Source: Furfurilactobacillus rossiae DSM 15814
GTDB lineage: Bacteria > Bacillota > Bacilli > Lactobacillales > Lactobacillaceae
Reading direction: 5' to 3'
Length of the DNA: 64,000 nucleotides
NCBI RefSeq assembly: GCF_000428925.1
Contig: NZ_AUAW01000005.1
Coordinates: forward strand, 124,001 to 188,000
How positions within the stretch are numbered: the stretch's first letter is position 1; each line of letters opens with the position of its first letter. Positions 50,895 to 58,940 of the stretch are shown one piece after another. The notes below the pieces were generated by a model, which worked only from the letters and a program-made list of their open reading frames with translations, was not told the origin of the DNA and did no database searches. The position numbers and the translations under genes were made by a program.

Positions 50895-51392
50895 ATGAGA
50901 TTCACAAAAGATGAAAGCCAGTTTATTTATGACAATTACAAGGGCCGAACGTTGGTGGAATTAAAAGATGAATTTATAAAACAGTTTGGCCGGATACCAA
51001 ACGTGACTTCTCTACGATCATTTAAAAGCCGTCACGGACTTAGTAGTGGACTCTTGGAATACAGACTGCCGGTTGGAACAGATAAGCTGCACAAGGATGG
51101 ATACGTCTGGACAAAAGTAGATGATCGCCGACGGTGGGTTCATAAGCAACGTGTTGTTTGGGAGAGAGTCAACGGACCAATTCCACGTGGAATGATGATT
51201 GTGTTTGCCGATGGAGACCGAACAAATTGTGAGCTTAACAACTTAATTTTGGTTTCTTCGCGAGCAATGGGTTCAATAAATTATTACAAACGAATCACTT
51301 CTAATCCCGACGTTACCAGAGCTGGAATCGCTTTGAGTAGATTAGAGGTTGGCATTCACGATAGGGAGAGAGGCAATGGAAAGAAAATTTGA
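50895..51392 (+). CDS. HNH endonuclease
   Basis: The 165-residue protein has an N-terminal HTH-like part and an HNH-type core: HKQRVVWERVNGPIPRG then DGDRTNCELNNLILVS, in which the C-terminal N-x-L-x-N-L segment is diagnostic of the HNH_3 group common in phages. It could be a homing nuclease or act in phage genome processing. The methyltransferase gene overlaps its last 17 bases. Confidence 0.82.
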   Translation: MRFTKDESQFIYDNYKGRTLVELKDEFIKQFGRIPNVTSLRSFKSRHGLSSGLLEYRLPVGTDKLHKDGYVWTKVDDRRRWVHKQRVVWERVNGPIPRGMMIVFADGDRTNCELNNLILVSSRAMGSINYYKRITSNPDVTRAGIALSRLEVGIHDRERGNGKKI

Positions 51393-52104
51393 TGTAGCGA
51401 CTGTTAATCGGCTGTTGGGCATTGACGAAGCATTTAAGGTTCCCGATAGATTAATGGAGATTGTGTTTGATAAGGGCTTGCGCGAAAAGGTGTTTGGTTC
51501 TTTTCTCGAAGTTTCCACAGACGTCAGTTACGACTGGTTCCATGATTATTTTGAAGAGGAACAGGCCGAACGGAAAAGTAAAAAGCAGGATTTTACGCCT
51601 AACGAAGTTTCAGAAATCATGAACAGACTGACGGGTCAGCATACTGGGACAACATTTGAGCCAACCGCTGGGACGGGAGGAATCACTATCAACAAATGGT
51701 GGCAAGACTGTTTACAAGAAACACCGCTAACGTACATGCCTCATGAACACGTCTACTGGTGTGAGGAACTCTCTGACAGAGCAATTCCCTTTTTACTGTT
51801 TAATCTAGCAATTCGCGGAATGAACGCAGTTGTATGGCATGGTGATGCACTAACACGTGAATGCCGGGGCGTGTTCTTAGTAGAGAACCCTACTGACGAC
51901 TTTTTAGCATTTAGTGACGTCAACATTATGCCGTACAGCGAAGCAACAAAGAAATATTTTCAGGTTAGCAAATGGGTTGGTGATAGATATCCGGAACACA
52001 TTGAGACTGATCTGGATGAGTGGTTTAGGCATGTTGATTACAATTTACAGTTTAAAGCGAAATGGGGTGTGCCACTTGCAAGACCTACAGGCAGTATCCA
52101 GTGA
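51376..52104 (+). CDS. N6-adenine methyltransferase-like protein with altered motif IV
   Basis: The 242-residue protein has the SAM-binding motif FEPTAGTGG (motif I, about residue 94) and follows the HsdM/N6-MTase layout. However, the catalytic NPP(Y/F) motif is replaced by ENPTDDF (about residue 174). It may be catalytically weak or serve only as a SAM-fold protein. Start ATG 51376 has GGGAGAGAGG upstream and overlaps the HNH gene. The downstream recombinase frame begins inside its 3' end. Confidence 0.7.
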   Translation: MERKFDVATVNRLLGIDEAFKVPDRLMEIVFDKGLREKVFGSFLEVSTDVSYDWFHDYFEEEQAERKSKKQDFTPNEVSEIMNRLTGQHTGTTFEPTAGTGGITINKWWQDCLQETPLTYMPHEHVYWCEELSDRAIPFLLFNLAIRGMNAVVWHGDALTRECRGVFLVENPTDDFLAFSDVNIMPYSEATKKYFQVSKWVGDRYPEHIETDLDEWFRHVDYNLQFKAKWGVPLARPTGSIQ

Positions 52105-53185
52105 TATAGCTAAACTGTCGCAACAAGGCAGGGGCTCACAATTTTGGAAAAAGAAAGTAAGTGCAATGAGCTTTGCCGAGTATTTTGAGTGGTGGATAGA
52201 CACGTATAAGAACGGCCGCATTAGTGCGATCACGCTCAAAAAGTATTTTGCACATGCAAAATGGCTTAAAACTGTTGCACCGGACATGATGCTTCACGAC
52301 CTCGATAGTAATCGTCCAGCCTTGCAATGGCTCTTGGACCAGTATGGTAAAAATCATCGTCACAAAACTGTGTTGGACTTCAAAGTTCATGTAATGGAAT
52401 CCTTAAAATCTGCTCAAGATGATGATCTGGTAAAGGCTGTCCCCAAATCCCGTTTGGTTGTTCCATCTGTTGAATCTACGTGGAGTATTGAACATCAAAA
52501 TGAAGTGCGAAATGCTCCAAAGGTAATGACTGAGGCTGAATATCGAATGTTTAAATCACGAACTGACTTTGAGCTTGGAAACATGCTGAAGGAAAAGCCA
52601 ATCTACGGATCTAATCGAGACACGGGAACGTGTCAGCAATTTATTCTGGCTGATATTGTGTTTTTAACGCATACGGGAGCACGTTTTGCTGAAAGCCTTG
52701 GATTTAAAAAGAGCGACATTCATGATGACGACGGGTATGTAGACATTAACAAAACTTGGAATTATAGAGTTCCTGAAGGTGGCTATATGCCTACAAAAAA
52801 TGAATCGTCAGTGCGTCATGCGGTTGTTGACGAATCTCTGATTGGCCTGATGGACAACTTTTCAAATTGGAAGGATAAAAACTTTGGAGCATATCCAGAT
52901 CTTCCCTTGCTTGTTCAGACGGATGACGCAAAACCATATAATGCAACGTATAACCGATATCTAAAGGGGCTGTTACACGAATACGGCGTGAAAGAAAATC
53001 AGCTTTCTATTCACAAATTGCGACATACCTACATTTCTTATTTACTGACACAAGGTATTTCAGCTGAAATGATTGCGAGACAAGTGGGACACACTGATAC
53101 AAAAATGATCATGCAAGTTTACGGTCATCTAATGGCTGAAAAAGAGCAAAGTGACAAATTGAAAATGCAAAGTTTAATGAGTTAG
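52067..53185 (+). CDS. Second tyrosine recombinase within the prophage
   Basis: The ~370-residue protein has a SAM-like core-binding domain (MSFAEYFEWWIDTYKNGRIS) and a complete catalytic domain: Arg in TGARFAE, KLRHTYISYLL, VGHTD and the Tyr in MQVYGHL. It has a full set of active residues, unlike the frame at 38488, which carries an amber codon. The start is uncertain: GTG 52067 overlaps the methyltransferase end by 38 bases, while ATG 52166 would omit about 33 residues. No N-terminal AP2-like arm domain is evident. Its place in the replication region rather than at an end is unusual. Confidence 0.85.
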   Translation: MCHLQDLQAVSSDIAKLSQQGRGSQFWKKKVSAMSFAEYFEWWIDTYKNGRISAITLKKYFAHAKWLKTVAPDMMLHDLDSNRPALQWLLDQYGKNHRHKTVLDFKVHVMESLKSAQDDDLVKAVPKSRLVVPSVESTWSIEHQNEVRNAPKVMTEAEYRMFKSRTDFELGNMLKEKPIYGSNRDTGTCQQFILADIVFLTHTGARFAESLGFKKSDIHDDDGYVDINKTWNYRVPEGGYMPTKNESSVRHAVVDESLIGLMDNFSNWKDKNFGAYPDLPLLVQTDDAKPYNATYNRYLKGLLHEYGVKENQLSIHKLRHTYISYLLTQGISAEMIARQVGHTDTKMIMQVYGHLMAEKEQSDKLKMQSLMS

Positions 53186-53195
53186 GAGGCAACGA

Positions 53196-53645
53196 ATGAA
53201 GACTAGTGAATTTATTAAGAAGTGGAATGAAGATGGTCAAGACGAACAGGCTACGCGTTTTGGCAAAAATGGCGTAATAGTGCGCAGCAGTTTTCATGAG
53301 ATTTTACACATTATCGACGATCAATTAACAATCTGTGGCGGCGGTATGTCGTTTACGTCGGATGACATTGGGTTAATCAATAGCTATTTACAAACCAAGC
53401 CTGAGAATCGCAAGGACGAACGCAAGTGGGTGATTCCGTGGGGGATCGACGCGAGTGACTACACGCAAAACATGTGGCTAAATCAAGACAAGCCAATGGT
53501 CACGTATGAAGAGAGAAAAAATTGGAAAAGTGATAAAGGCTATCAGTTCACCGATTTCGAAATTGAAAAGTTGAAGTCCACACAGTCGCCTGCTATCGCA
53601 CAGGCAATCGACATTGCTAAGGAGTTGGTGAGTGATGAAACATAA
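53196..53645 (+). CDS. Phage early protein (DUF1642-like), unknown function
   Basis: The 149-residue protein has a mid-region with conserved-looking aromatic segments (VIPWGIDASDYTQNMWLN) and a C-terminal helix (FTDFEIEKLKSTQSP), a layout resembling the DUF1642-type proteins of Lactobacillales phages. Assignment is tentative. AGGAGG precedes the ATG. The next ORF overlaps its stop. Confidence 0.55.
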   Translation: MKTSEFIKKWNEDGQDEQATRFGKNGVIVRSSFHEILHIIDDQLTICGGGMSFTSDDIGLINSYLQTKPENRKDERKWVIPWGIDASDYTQNMWLNQDKPMVTYEERKNWKSDKGYQFTDFEIEKLKSTQSPAIAQAIDIAKELVSDET

Positions 53646-53790
53646 AACATCAGCCTTCACTAGTACACCTATGGCGAACGAATATTGGGAAGACTACAAG
53701 CAAATTATGTTGGGAACGTTCAGAGGCTCCATTCAAGAGATTGCAGCATTGATGAGATTAATTTTGGAAGAAATGTTTGGGGTGATTTGA
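53635..53790 (+). CDS. 51-residue phage protein, unknown
   Basis: A small helical ORF (MKHKTSAFTS...FGVI) that overlaps its neighbours at both ends: it starts inside the preceding gene and its TGA overlaps the next ATG. This suggests translational coupling. No family recognised. Confidence 0.55.
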   Translation: MKHKTSAFTSTPMANEYWEDYKQIMLGTFRGSIQEIAALMRLILEEMFGVI

Positions 53791-54264
53791 TGACACCAAT
53801 TATTGATGTGTGTTGTGGTAGTCGGATGTTCTGGTTCGACAAAGAGAATCCCAACGTTACTTTCATGGATAAACGTCATGAGACGGTTCGGTCTACTGAC
53901 AACAATTGGGGTCACAATCGTGTGATTGAGATTAATCCTGATATTGTGGCCGACTTTCGGAATATCCCGTTTGATGACAACAGCTTTCACATGGTTGTCT
54001 TTGACCCACCGCATTTGCTAAAGGCTGGTAAGAATAGCTGGCTAGCAAAAATATGGGACGTTAGATGATACGTGGCCATTTGATCTACGTGAAGGGATGA
54101 CTGAATGCATGAGAGTATTGAAACCATATGGAACACTGATATTCAAATGGAACGAAGAACAAATCAAGCTAAGTGAAGTGTTAGACGCATTAGGCTATCA
54201 ACCGTTGTTCGGTGATAAGCGGGGCAAGACACACTGGCTGGTATTTATGAAAACTGAGGATTGA
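53790..54264 (+). pseudogene. Phage methyltransferase broken by a frameshift
   Basis: From ATG 53790 the frame gives a class I methyltransferase start (MTPIIDVCCGSRMFW, motif I) and reaches FDPPH (motif IV), then stops at 54068. The +1 frame continues the family sequence (YGTLDDTWPFDLREGMTEC ... LIFKWNEE ... WLVFMK) to TGA 54264. The switch lies in the A-run at 54047-54051, so a one- or two-base indel there, or a sequencing error, has split a methyltransferase. Homologous phage enzymes are intact. Confidence 0.75.
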
Positions 54265-54266
54265 GT

Positions 54267-54365
54267 ATGGACATTAGTTATTACGTCACCATCGCACTAG
54301 CAATTGGGTTCTTAGCAGGATTCGTGACTTGTGATGTGACGATTGGAAAGGGCAGGAAGAAATGA
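54267..54365 (+). CDS. 32-residue membrane peptide
   Basis: A short ORF (MDISYYVTIALAIGFLAGFV...) is one hydrophobic helix with a basic tail (TIGKGRKK). Its stop overlaps the start of the DUF1064 gene. Confidence 0.5.
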   Translation: MDISYYVTIALAIGFLAGFVTCDVTIGKGRKK

Positions 54366-54367
54366 AT

Positions 54368-54910
54368 ATGAACTCACCTACTGCGCTGAATAAGCGCGGT
54401 AAGAAGATACACAAGTGGGGACAGGATTGGGATAGTCAGAAGGAACTAGATTTTTACGAACGATTTTTGATGAAGCAAGTTAAGCCTGATAATCTACTGA
54501 TTCACCATTCATATCCACTGTGTGATTTATACCAGGTTACTAACGACCCCGTTATGGGACCAATCAAAATTCGAAGTTGGAAATACACACCTGATTTTGT
54601 TGTGTTAGACGACTTCAAACACTTTCTACATGTTTATGACGTTAAAAACTCACTAGGTGTTTACGGATTGAGTGAAGCCAACAAATTGACGTTCAAAATG
54701 TTTGCAAGAAAGTATGGCATCCCTGTTGAGGGTGTCGTCGTTAGAGCACACGACTTTAAGGTCGCCGCAATTGGTGTTAGTAAACAGTTAGACCTTGATT
54801 GGACTGCTAAGAAGGCTGCTAAGCGTGCTAAGGAAAATAAAAAGCCAACAGTACCGCCAAGAGTTAAATCAGATGTTTGGTACAACTGGAAAGAGGCGAC
54901 CAACTATTGA
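54368..54910 (+). CDS. DUF1064 family PDDEXK nuclease-like protein
   Basis: The ~180-residue protein has the DUF1064 pattern of phage proteins: SQKELDFYERFLM (Glu), KYTPDFVVLDDFKHFLHVYDVKN (Asp...DxK-type core), then a helical Lys-rich end. It is probably a nuclease used in phage DNA processing, possibly in a RusA-like role. Start is ATG 54368, or 54362, behind GGAAG. Confidence 0.8.
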   Translation: MNSPTALNKRGKKIHKWGQDWDSQKELDFYERFLMKQVKPDNLLIHHSYPLCDLYQVTNDPVMGPIKIRSWKYTPDFVVLDDFKHFLHVYDVKNSLGVYGLSEANKLTFKMFARKYGIPVEGVVVRAHDFKVAAIGVSKQLDLDWTAKKAAKRAKENKKPTVPPRVKSDVWYNWKEATNY

Positions 54911-55146
54911 GACCGATAGAGCATGAACGATGTCGCACGGCATACTATAACTTCTTAGCCGCAGGTCTACAGGATCATCAAGGCAACATGTGGGCCACGA
55001 TTGTGTGGGCAAACGGCGTGCTAAGAAGAAAGCAGCCTAATCATACGAACGATGAAGACTATTATTTGATAAAAGCAATTCATGAGCTAACACCACAGGA
55101 CGTTAACAAGATTATTCACGAATTGACCATATCAGTAGACTCTTAG
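54907..55146 (+). CDS. Phage protein, unknown
   Basis: A 79-residue protein (RPIEHERCRTAYYNFL...) that starts at TTG 54907 behind GAGGCG. It contains a Trp-rich WATIVWANG centre and a helical end. No family recognised. The gap to 55,275 holds a small GCCC/GGGC hairpin before the next ribosome site. Confidence 0.55.
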   Translation: MRPIEHERCRTAYYNFLAAGLQDHQGNMWATIVWANGVLRRKQPNHTNDEDYYLIKAIHELTPQDVNKIIHELTISVDS

Positions 55147-55274
55147 CTCATTAATACAACAGAGTGTCATATGATAGTCATAAAACACACGTAGAGACGT
55201 TTTAAACAACAAGATGGTTAATTACATTCGAACAAAAGAAAAAGCCCACAGCGGGCTTACAGGAGGAAATAATC

Positions 55275-55598
55275 ATGGCTACAAAGAAAACAACAGAATT
55301 AAAGGACAACAGCTTCTCATTCAAAGGTGAATTAGCAAACGTGCAATTTAAGACACGTAAGGATGGCAAGATTGCCGTGTTACGTGTGGAAGCACCAACA
55401 CAAGACTTATCTGGCGAAGTAGCGTCACTCGTTCAAGCACAAGGCTCATCTGTTGGTATCACGATGATGCCTGCTCAAACTGAACTTGATACTGATGATG
55501 ACAAGGAAGCTGATGGTCAGACATCACTCGACGTTGAGGAAGATGGCACGAAGACACCTAAGAACCGTGCTCAAGATGAAAAGAAAGCCGAGGCATAG
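55275..55598 (+). CDS. Phage early protein, unknown
   Basis: The 107-residue protein has a beta-rich N-terminal half (FSFKGELANVQFKTRKDGK) and an acidic disordered tail. AGGAGG precedes the ATG. It is widespread in form in lactobacillus phages, but no function is apparent. Confidence 0.6.
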   Translation: MATKKTTELKDNSFSFKGELANVQFKTRKDGKIAVLRVEAPTQDLSGEVASLVQAQGSSVGITMMPAQTELDTDDDKEADGQTSLDVEEDGTKTPKNRAQDEKKAEA

Positions 55599-55600
55599 TC

Positions 55601-55831
55601 ATGAGCAAAGACATTAACGGTAAAACAATCAAGATCAACGATGTCTTACGCAACGTTGATAATCATGCAATTGTACTAGTCGTGTCTGGCAATAATAAAG
55701 GCTACATAGCCTTAGGGGTTGCTAACATGATTGCAGGTATTAACGATTGGTTGGACGTATATCCTGACGGTACATTTGAAATCTTAGGTAGTGCTGAAAC
55801 TCATGATGACGAAGTGGTAGGTGCTCAATAA
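55601..55831 (+). CDS. Small phage protein, unknown
   Basis: A 76-residue beta-rich protein (MSKDINGKTIKIND...) whose last base overlaps the next start. It resembles small SH3-like phage proteins, without firm family. Confidence 0.55.
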   Translation: MSKDINGKTIKINDVLRNVDNHAIVLVVSGNNKGYIALGVANMIAGINDWLDVYPDGTFEILGSAETHDDEVVGAQ

Positions 55832-56061
55832 TGGCTGAACAGGAAACTACCGTGATTGATAGCTGGTTAGTAGTCGAACTGGATGAATTATTTTTATCAG
55901 AGTATTCTGGGACCACTAAGAACAGTGAATTTAAATTTCGAACTCATGTCATGGGGGCCAAGCAATTTCATGACAAAAAATTGGCTGCAAAGATTGCTAA
56001 GAGCTGTCACGGACAAGTTATCCCAGTGATGGTGTCAGTTGGAATCCCTGAAAAAGTGTAA
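55831..56061 (+). CDS. Small phage protein, unknown
   Basis: A 76-residue protein (MAEQETTVID...) with the start overlapping the preceding stop (TAATG). No family recognised. Confidence 0.55.
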   Translation: MAEQETTVIDSWLVVELDELFLSEYSGTTKNSEFKFRTHVMGAKQFHDKKLAAKIAKSCHGQVIPVMVSVGIPEKV

Positions 56062-56146
56062 AAAAATAACCGAACTCTTTGTGAGTACGGTCGCTCTTCA
56101 AATAATTATTAGCAAAATTATTCTAACATAAAGGACGGCGGCTCAC

Positions 56147-56566
56147 ATGGGGAGTAGGTTTGAGTGGTTACAGGAGTACAGACAACTTTGTCATGACATC
56201 GGCTTCATTGAGTGGGATATCCGTAAATCGAAAGCTGAGCTGAGTCGCTGGGAAATCGGTGGTGACCTTGAACGACACGGTGAAAGTACCTCACGCGATA
56301 TTGAAGGTGAAATCGCCAGGCTAGAAAAGGAACGACAGCAGCGCATTGATCTGAAAGATAGCCTACTGGAGTTGGTTCAAAGCTTTGACGGTATTGATGA
56401 GAAAATTATGTATAAGAAGTATGTTGATGGCGAAACTTTAGAACAGATTGCAGAGGATTTGAATTACAATATCTCTTACATTCGCCAGAAGCATGCTGAA
56501 CTGCATAAACGTTTAGACTGGCTAGATAAATGGACCGATGATGGACAGACTGTTTTGCCCTTGTAG
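56147..56566 (+). CDS. Late-gene regulator with sigma-4-like HTH
   Basis: The 139-residue protein has an N-terminal coiled coil (about 15-75, IRKSKAELSRWE...ARLEKERQQR) and a C-terminal HTH (KYVDGETLEQIAEDLNYNISYIRQ) similar to sigma region 4 or the ArpU/RinA-type late activators. Its location before the accessory and packaging genes fits a late-operon activator. Confidence 0.75.
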   Translation: MGSRFEWLQEYRQLCHDIGFIEWDIRKSKAELSRWEIGGDLERHGESTSRDIEGEIARLEKERQQRIDLKDSLLELVQSFDGIDEKIMYKKYVDGETLEQIAEDLNYNISYIRQKHAELHKRLDWLDKWTDDGQTVLPL

Positions 56567-56633
56567 AATGATAAAACGTATCTCATAATTGAGGTACGTT
56601 TTATTTTGTTTGTTAAATGGGGATGAAAATACA

Positions 56634-57179
56634 ATGACTGATTTGATGAAATTTTTATTTGTAGACGTACATGGAAAATTTGAATGGATAGGAATTACTT
56701 CAGTGCTGGCAATCGTCACGTTGACGTACAACGCATGGGATAGACGAAGGCAATTTAGAGCTGACCTTATTTCTAAAAGCAGAATAAAATGGATGGAACA
56801 AGTTCGACCATTGGTTGCCAATTTTTACACTGATTCAAAAAAGTATATTTTCGATCGACTACATGCAAATACGAAATCACAAACTTTAAGTATTCCGGAA
56901 TTAAACAACAATTTAGTCAAAGTGCAGGAACTGTACACCCAAATCATTTTATTTACACCTGATAACGAGTCAAATGAATTGTTACTTCATTCTGTGAAAC
57001 TTGTTTGGGGTGAAATAGATAATATGAGTGACTACGCAGATTTAGTTGCTACTCGAAAAATATCCAAAAGCAAGCTTCAAGCTGTAAATGATTATATGAT
57101 GGATTTGTTTAACAATGGCGTCAAACAGTCTTCAAAATATTTTAAATTAGAATGGGACAGAGCGAAGGCCGGAGAATAA
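56634..57179 (+). CDS. Membrane-anchored accessory protein, unknown
   Basis: The 181-residue protein has an N-terminal helix (FEWIGITSVLAIVTLTYNAW) that probably spans or anchors in the membrane. A basic linker (DRRRQFR) and a long helical cytoplasmic domain (about 45-181) follow. GGGG precedes ATG 56634. It is the first gene of an accessory cassette between the late regulator and terminase, and its AT content is visibly higher than in the structural genes. Confidence 0.65.
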   Translation: MTDLMKFLFVDVHGKFEWIGITSVLAIVTLTYNAWDRRRQFRADLISKSRIKWMEQVRPLVANFYTDSKKYIFDRLHANTKSQTLSIPELNNNLVKVQELYTQIILFTPDNESNELLLHSVKLVWGEIDNMSDYADLVATRKISKSKLQAVNDYMMDLFNNGVKQSSKYFKLEWDRAKAGE

Positions 57180-57313
57180 AAATGTTAGGTTTGTTTCAGG
57201 TCATTAACCCGATGTTTTTCTAGGTAATCAGGGTTTACAGTAATAGCATAAAGTTTTGCAGGTATCTCGGTCATTAAGTTGGCTGGGATATTTTTATGGC
57301 AGAGGAGACTAAT

Positions 57314-57493
57314 ATGCGAGTTCAAACCTTACGTAGTGAAGAACAACATGGCGACAAAGCAATTGACGATATTAAGGTAGTGCGTGACTGCATTGCTAAC
57401 GCAATTGAAACTGAAGATACACGATATTTAGTTAAGGCGTTGATTAGCGTCGACAGAGTGGAGAAATATTTAAAGGCACTTGAGTACGAATAA
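57314..57493 (+). CDS. Small accessory protein, unknown
   Basis: A 59-residue acidic helical protein (MRVQTLRSEEQ...). GAGGAG lies seven bases before ATG 57314, which is preferred over ATG 57296. It is in the cassette between late regulator and terminase. Confidence 0.6.
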   Translation: MRVQTLRSEEQHGDKAIDDIKVVRDCIANAIETEDTRYLVKALISVDRVEKYLKALEYE

Positions 57494-57637
57494 TAATTGT
57501 AGTAGAGCGACACGTTATATTGGCAGCATCAAATAGTTAAAAAGGACAGTTGCAAAGGGGGAGCATTGCTATGTTATCATTACTAATGAAAAGTATTTCA
57601 AATAAAAGGATAAATTTTGTTGGGGCTGATAATTACA

Positions 57638-58273
57638 ATGTTTACATTTATTCAATTAGGGGAGTCGACTTCGTTCTGGACAATCATCAGTGCAATTGGA
57701 GCGTTTGTTACTGCTTTTGTGGCAATAGCTATCGCTATTGCGAACCAGCGTCTTACATTAAAAATTTCTCGTGAGAACAGGGCTAAAAGTTCAGAATTTA
57801 GATTTAGTGAAAGCCGACCTTTTTTTCTTATTGAAGAAGTAAAAGATTTGACCTGGATAACAAAACATCACAGGATAATCTTTTATAATGGAAGTAAGAG
57901 TCAAATTGACTTTGATAGATCATTTGCTATACGTATTCATAATGTTTCAGAAAAAATATTAATGGCTGTAAAGGTTGTCATACAAGTTGGTGAAGAGAAG
58001 CCAAACGTTTTCTATACCACGTATATTAAACCTACGCATACTAATGCTTTTTTGATACCAAAGGATCCAATTCCAAAGGATTTAAAGATTACAATTTATT
58101 TTCATACTGAAGTCAGAGAACGTATTAAGCTCGTTTGGAAAAAGAAAAATGGAAAATGGCAATATGACGGAGATCAAAAGGAGCTAGAACATCGGTTAAC
58201 CGATACAGAGAGTGTGAAGGCCTTCAAGGATTATGATGTTGCCAACTTTCATGAGACAAAATATATTAGCTAA
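57638..58273 (+). CDS. Membrane-anchored accessory protein, unknown
   Basis: The 211-residue protein has an N-terminal membrane helix (FWTIISAIGAFVTAFVAIAI) followed by a mostly beta, basic cytoplasmic domain. The layout (helix near N-terminus, soluble domain with FRFSESRPFFLIEE) is like many prophage-encoded membrane effectors, but no family is recognised. It has a dedicated terminator (58303-58330). The ribosome site is weak, so the start may be further upstream. Confidence 0.6.
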   Translation: MFTFIQLGESTSFWTIISAIGAFVTAFVAIAIAIANQRLTLKISRENRAKSSEFRFSESRPFFLIEEVKDLTWITKHHRIIFYNGSKSQIDFDRSFAIRIHNVSEKILMAVKVVIQVGEEKPNVFYTTYIKPTHTNAFLIPKDPIPKDLKITIYFHTEVRERIKLVWKKKNGKWQYDGDQKELEHRLTDTESVKAFKDYDVANFHETKYIS

Positions 58274-58302
58274 CAGAGACGATTCCATGAATTGTTTCTA
58301 AG

Positions 58303-58330
58303 CGGTTAGTCATTGCGACTAGCCGTTTTT
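58303..58330 (+). terminator. Intrinsic terminator of accessory gene
   Basis: CGGTTAGTC pairs with GACTAGCCG (58303-58311 with 58317-58325, one wobble), followed by five T residues. Confidence 0.9.
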
Positions 58331-58396
58331 AATTATGGGTCGTTCACTCACAAGACGGATTTTGTTGTACAATGTCCCTAAAAGGGAGGCAGCAAA

Positions 58397-58672
58397 ATGA
58401 GCAAAGAAGTAGATTTCTTTAAAGGCGAACTTGCAAAAGTTCTCCCACCTAACCCTGAACCTGTTAGTGGTCCAGAACTGATAGAACGTGGTATTGATAA
58501 AGGTCTTGATGAATCAAGACTGAATGATATTATGGACTATTTAACAAAGAACAGTGATTCTGGAAATAATGCGTATTTAACACAAATGCGTAGCCCAATC
58601 ACTGGGCAACCGGTCTTGACAACGTCATTTAGTATTAAACAAATTCAAGATTATTTAGATAAACTGAATTGA
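58397..58672 (+). CDS. Terminator-bounded accessory (moron-like) gene
   Basis: The 91-residue acidic protein (MSKEVDFFKGELAK...) has a Pro-rich patch (PPNPEPVSGPE) and helices. GGGAGG precedes the ATG. A TACAAT -10 (58368-58373) lies between the preceding terminator and the gene, and another terminator follows at 58679, so it is an independent transcription unit inside the prophage. That is the hallmark of lysogenic-conversion cargo. Function unknown. Confidence 0.65.
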   Translation: MSKEVDFFKGELAKVLPPNPEPVSGPELIERGIDKGLDESRLNDIMDYLTKNSDSGNNAYLTQMRSPITGQPVLTTSFSIKQIQDYLDKLN

Positions 58673-58678
58673 GTTTGT

Positions 58679-58704
58679 AAACGCCTATAGTGGGCGTTTT
58701 TATT
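58679..58704 (+). terminator. Intrinsic terminator of the moron-like gene
   Basis: AAACGCC pairs with GGCGTTT and T residues follow. Confidence 0.85.
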
Positions 58705-58715
58705 TTGGAGTAAAA

Positions 58716-58913
58716 ATGAAGCATACTAGGTACGGATACATAAGCCGTGAGGAGGCCAAGATTGATGGTTATTTTGAACGGTGGTTAAAACTTAAGAAGC
58801 AGAGTGAGCGTCGTCCAAGTGGGCGGCGCTTTTCTAATGAAAGTAGAGTAAGAGCATGGAGGAAAACGATGAAAATACATAGTGACAAAAGAGATCAAAG
58901 AATCAATACTTAA
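58716..58913 (+). CDS. Small basic phage protein
   Basis: A 65-residue Arg/Lys-rich protein (SERRPSGRRFSNESRVRAW), possibly nucleic-acid binding. Upstream sequence TTTGGAG gives a ribosome site. Its place just before the packaging genes is that of small HNH-adjacent or terminase-associated proteins, without a family match. Confidence 0.55.
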   Translation: MKHTRYGYISREEAKIDGYFERWLKLKKQSERRPSGRRFSNESRVRAWRKTMKIHSDKRDQRINT

Positions 58914-58940
58914 AGCATATTAAACCAAGGAGCTTGAAAT

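Noticed and set aside
57550-57774. 74-codon ORF overlapping the membrane-anchored accessory gene
   Set aside because: It reads the gene at 57638 in another frame after the first 25 codons; the product has no sensible composition despite a good ribosome site.
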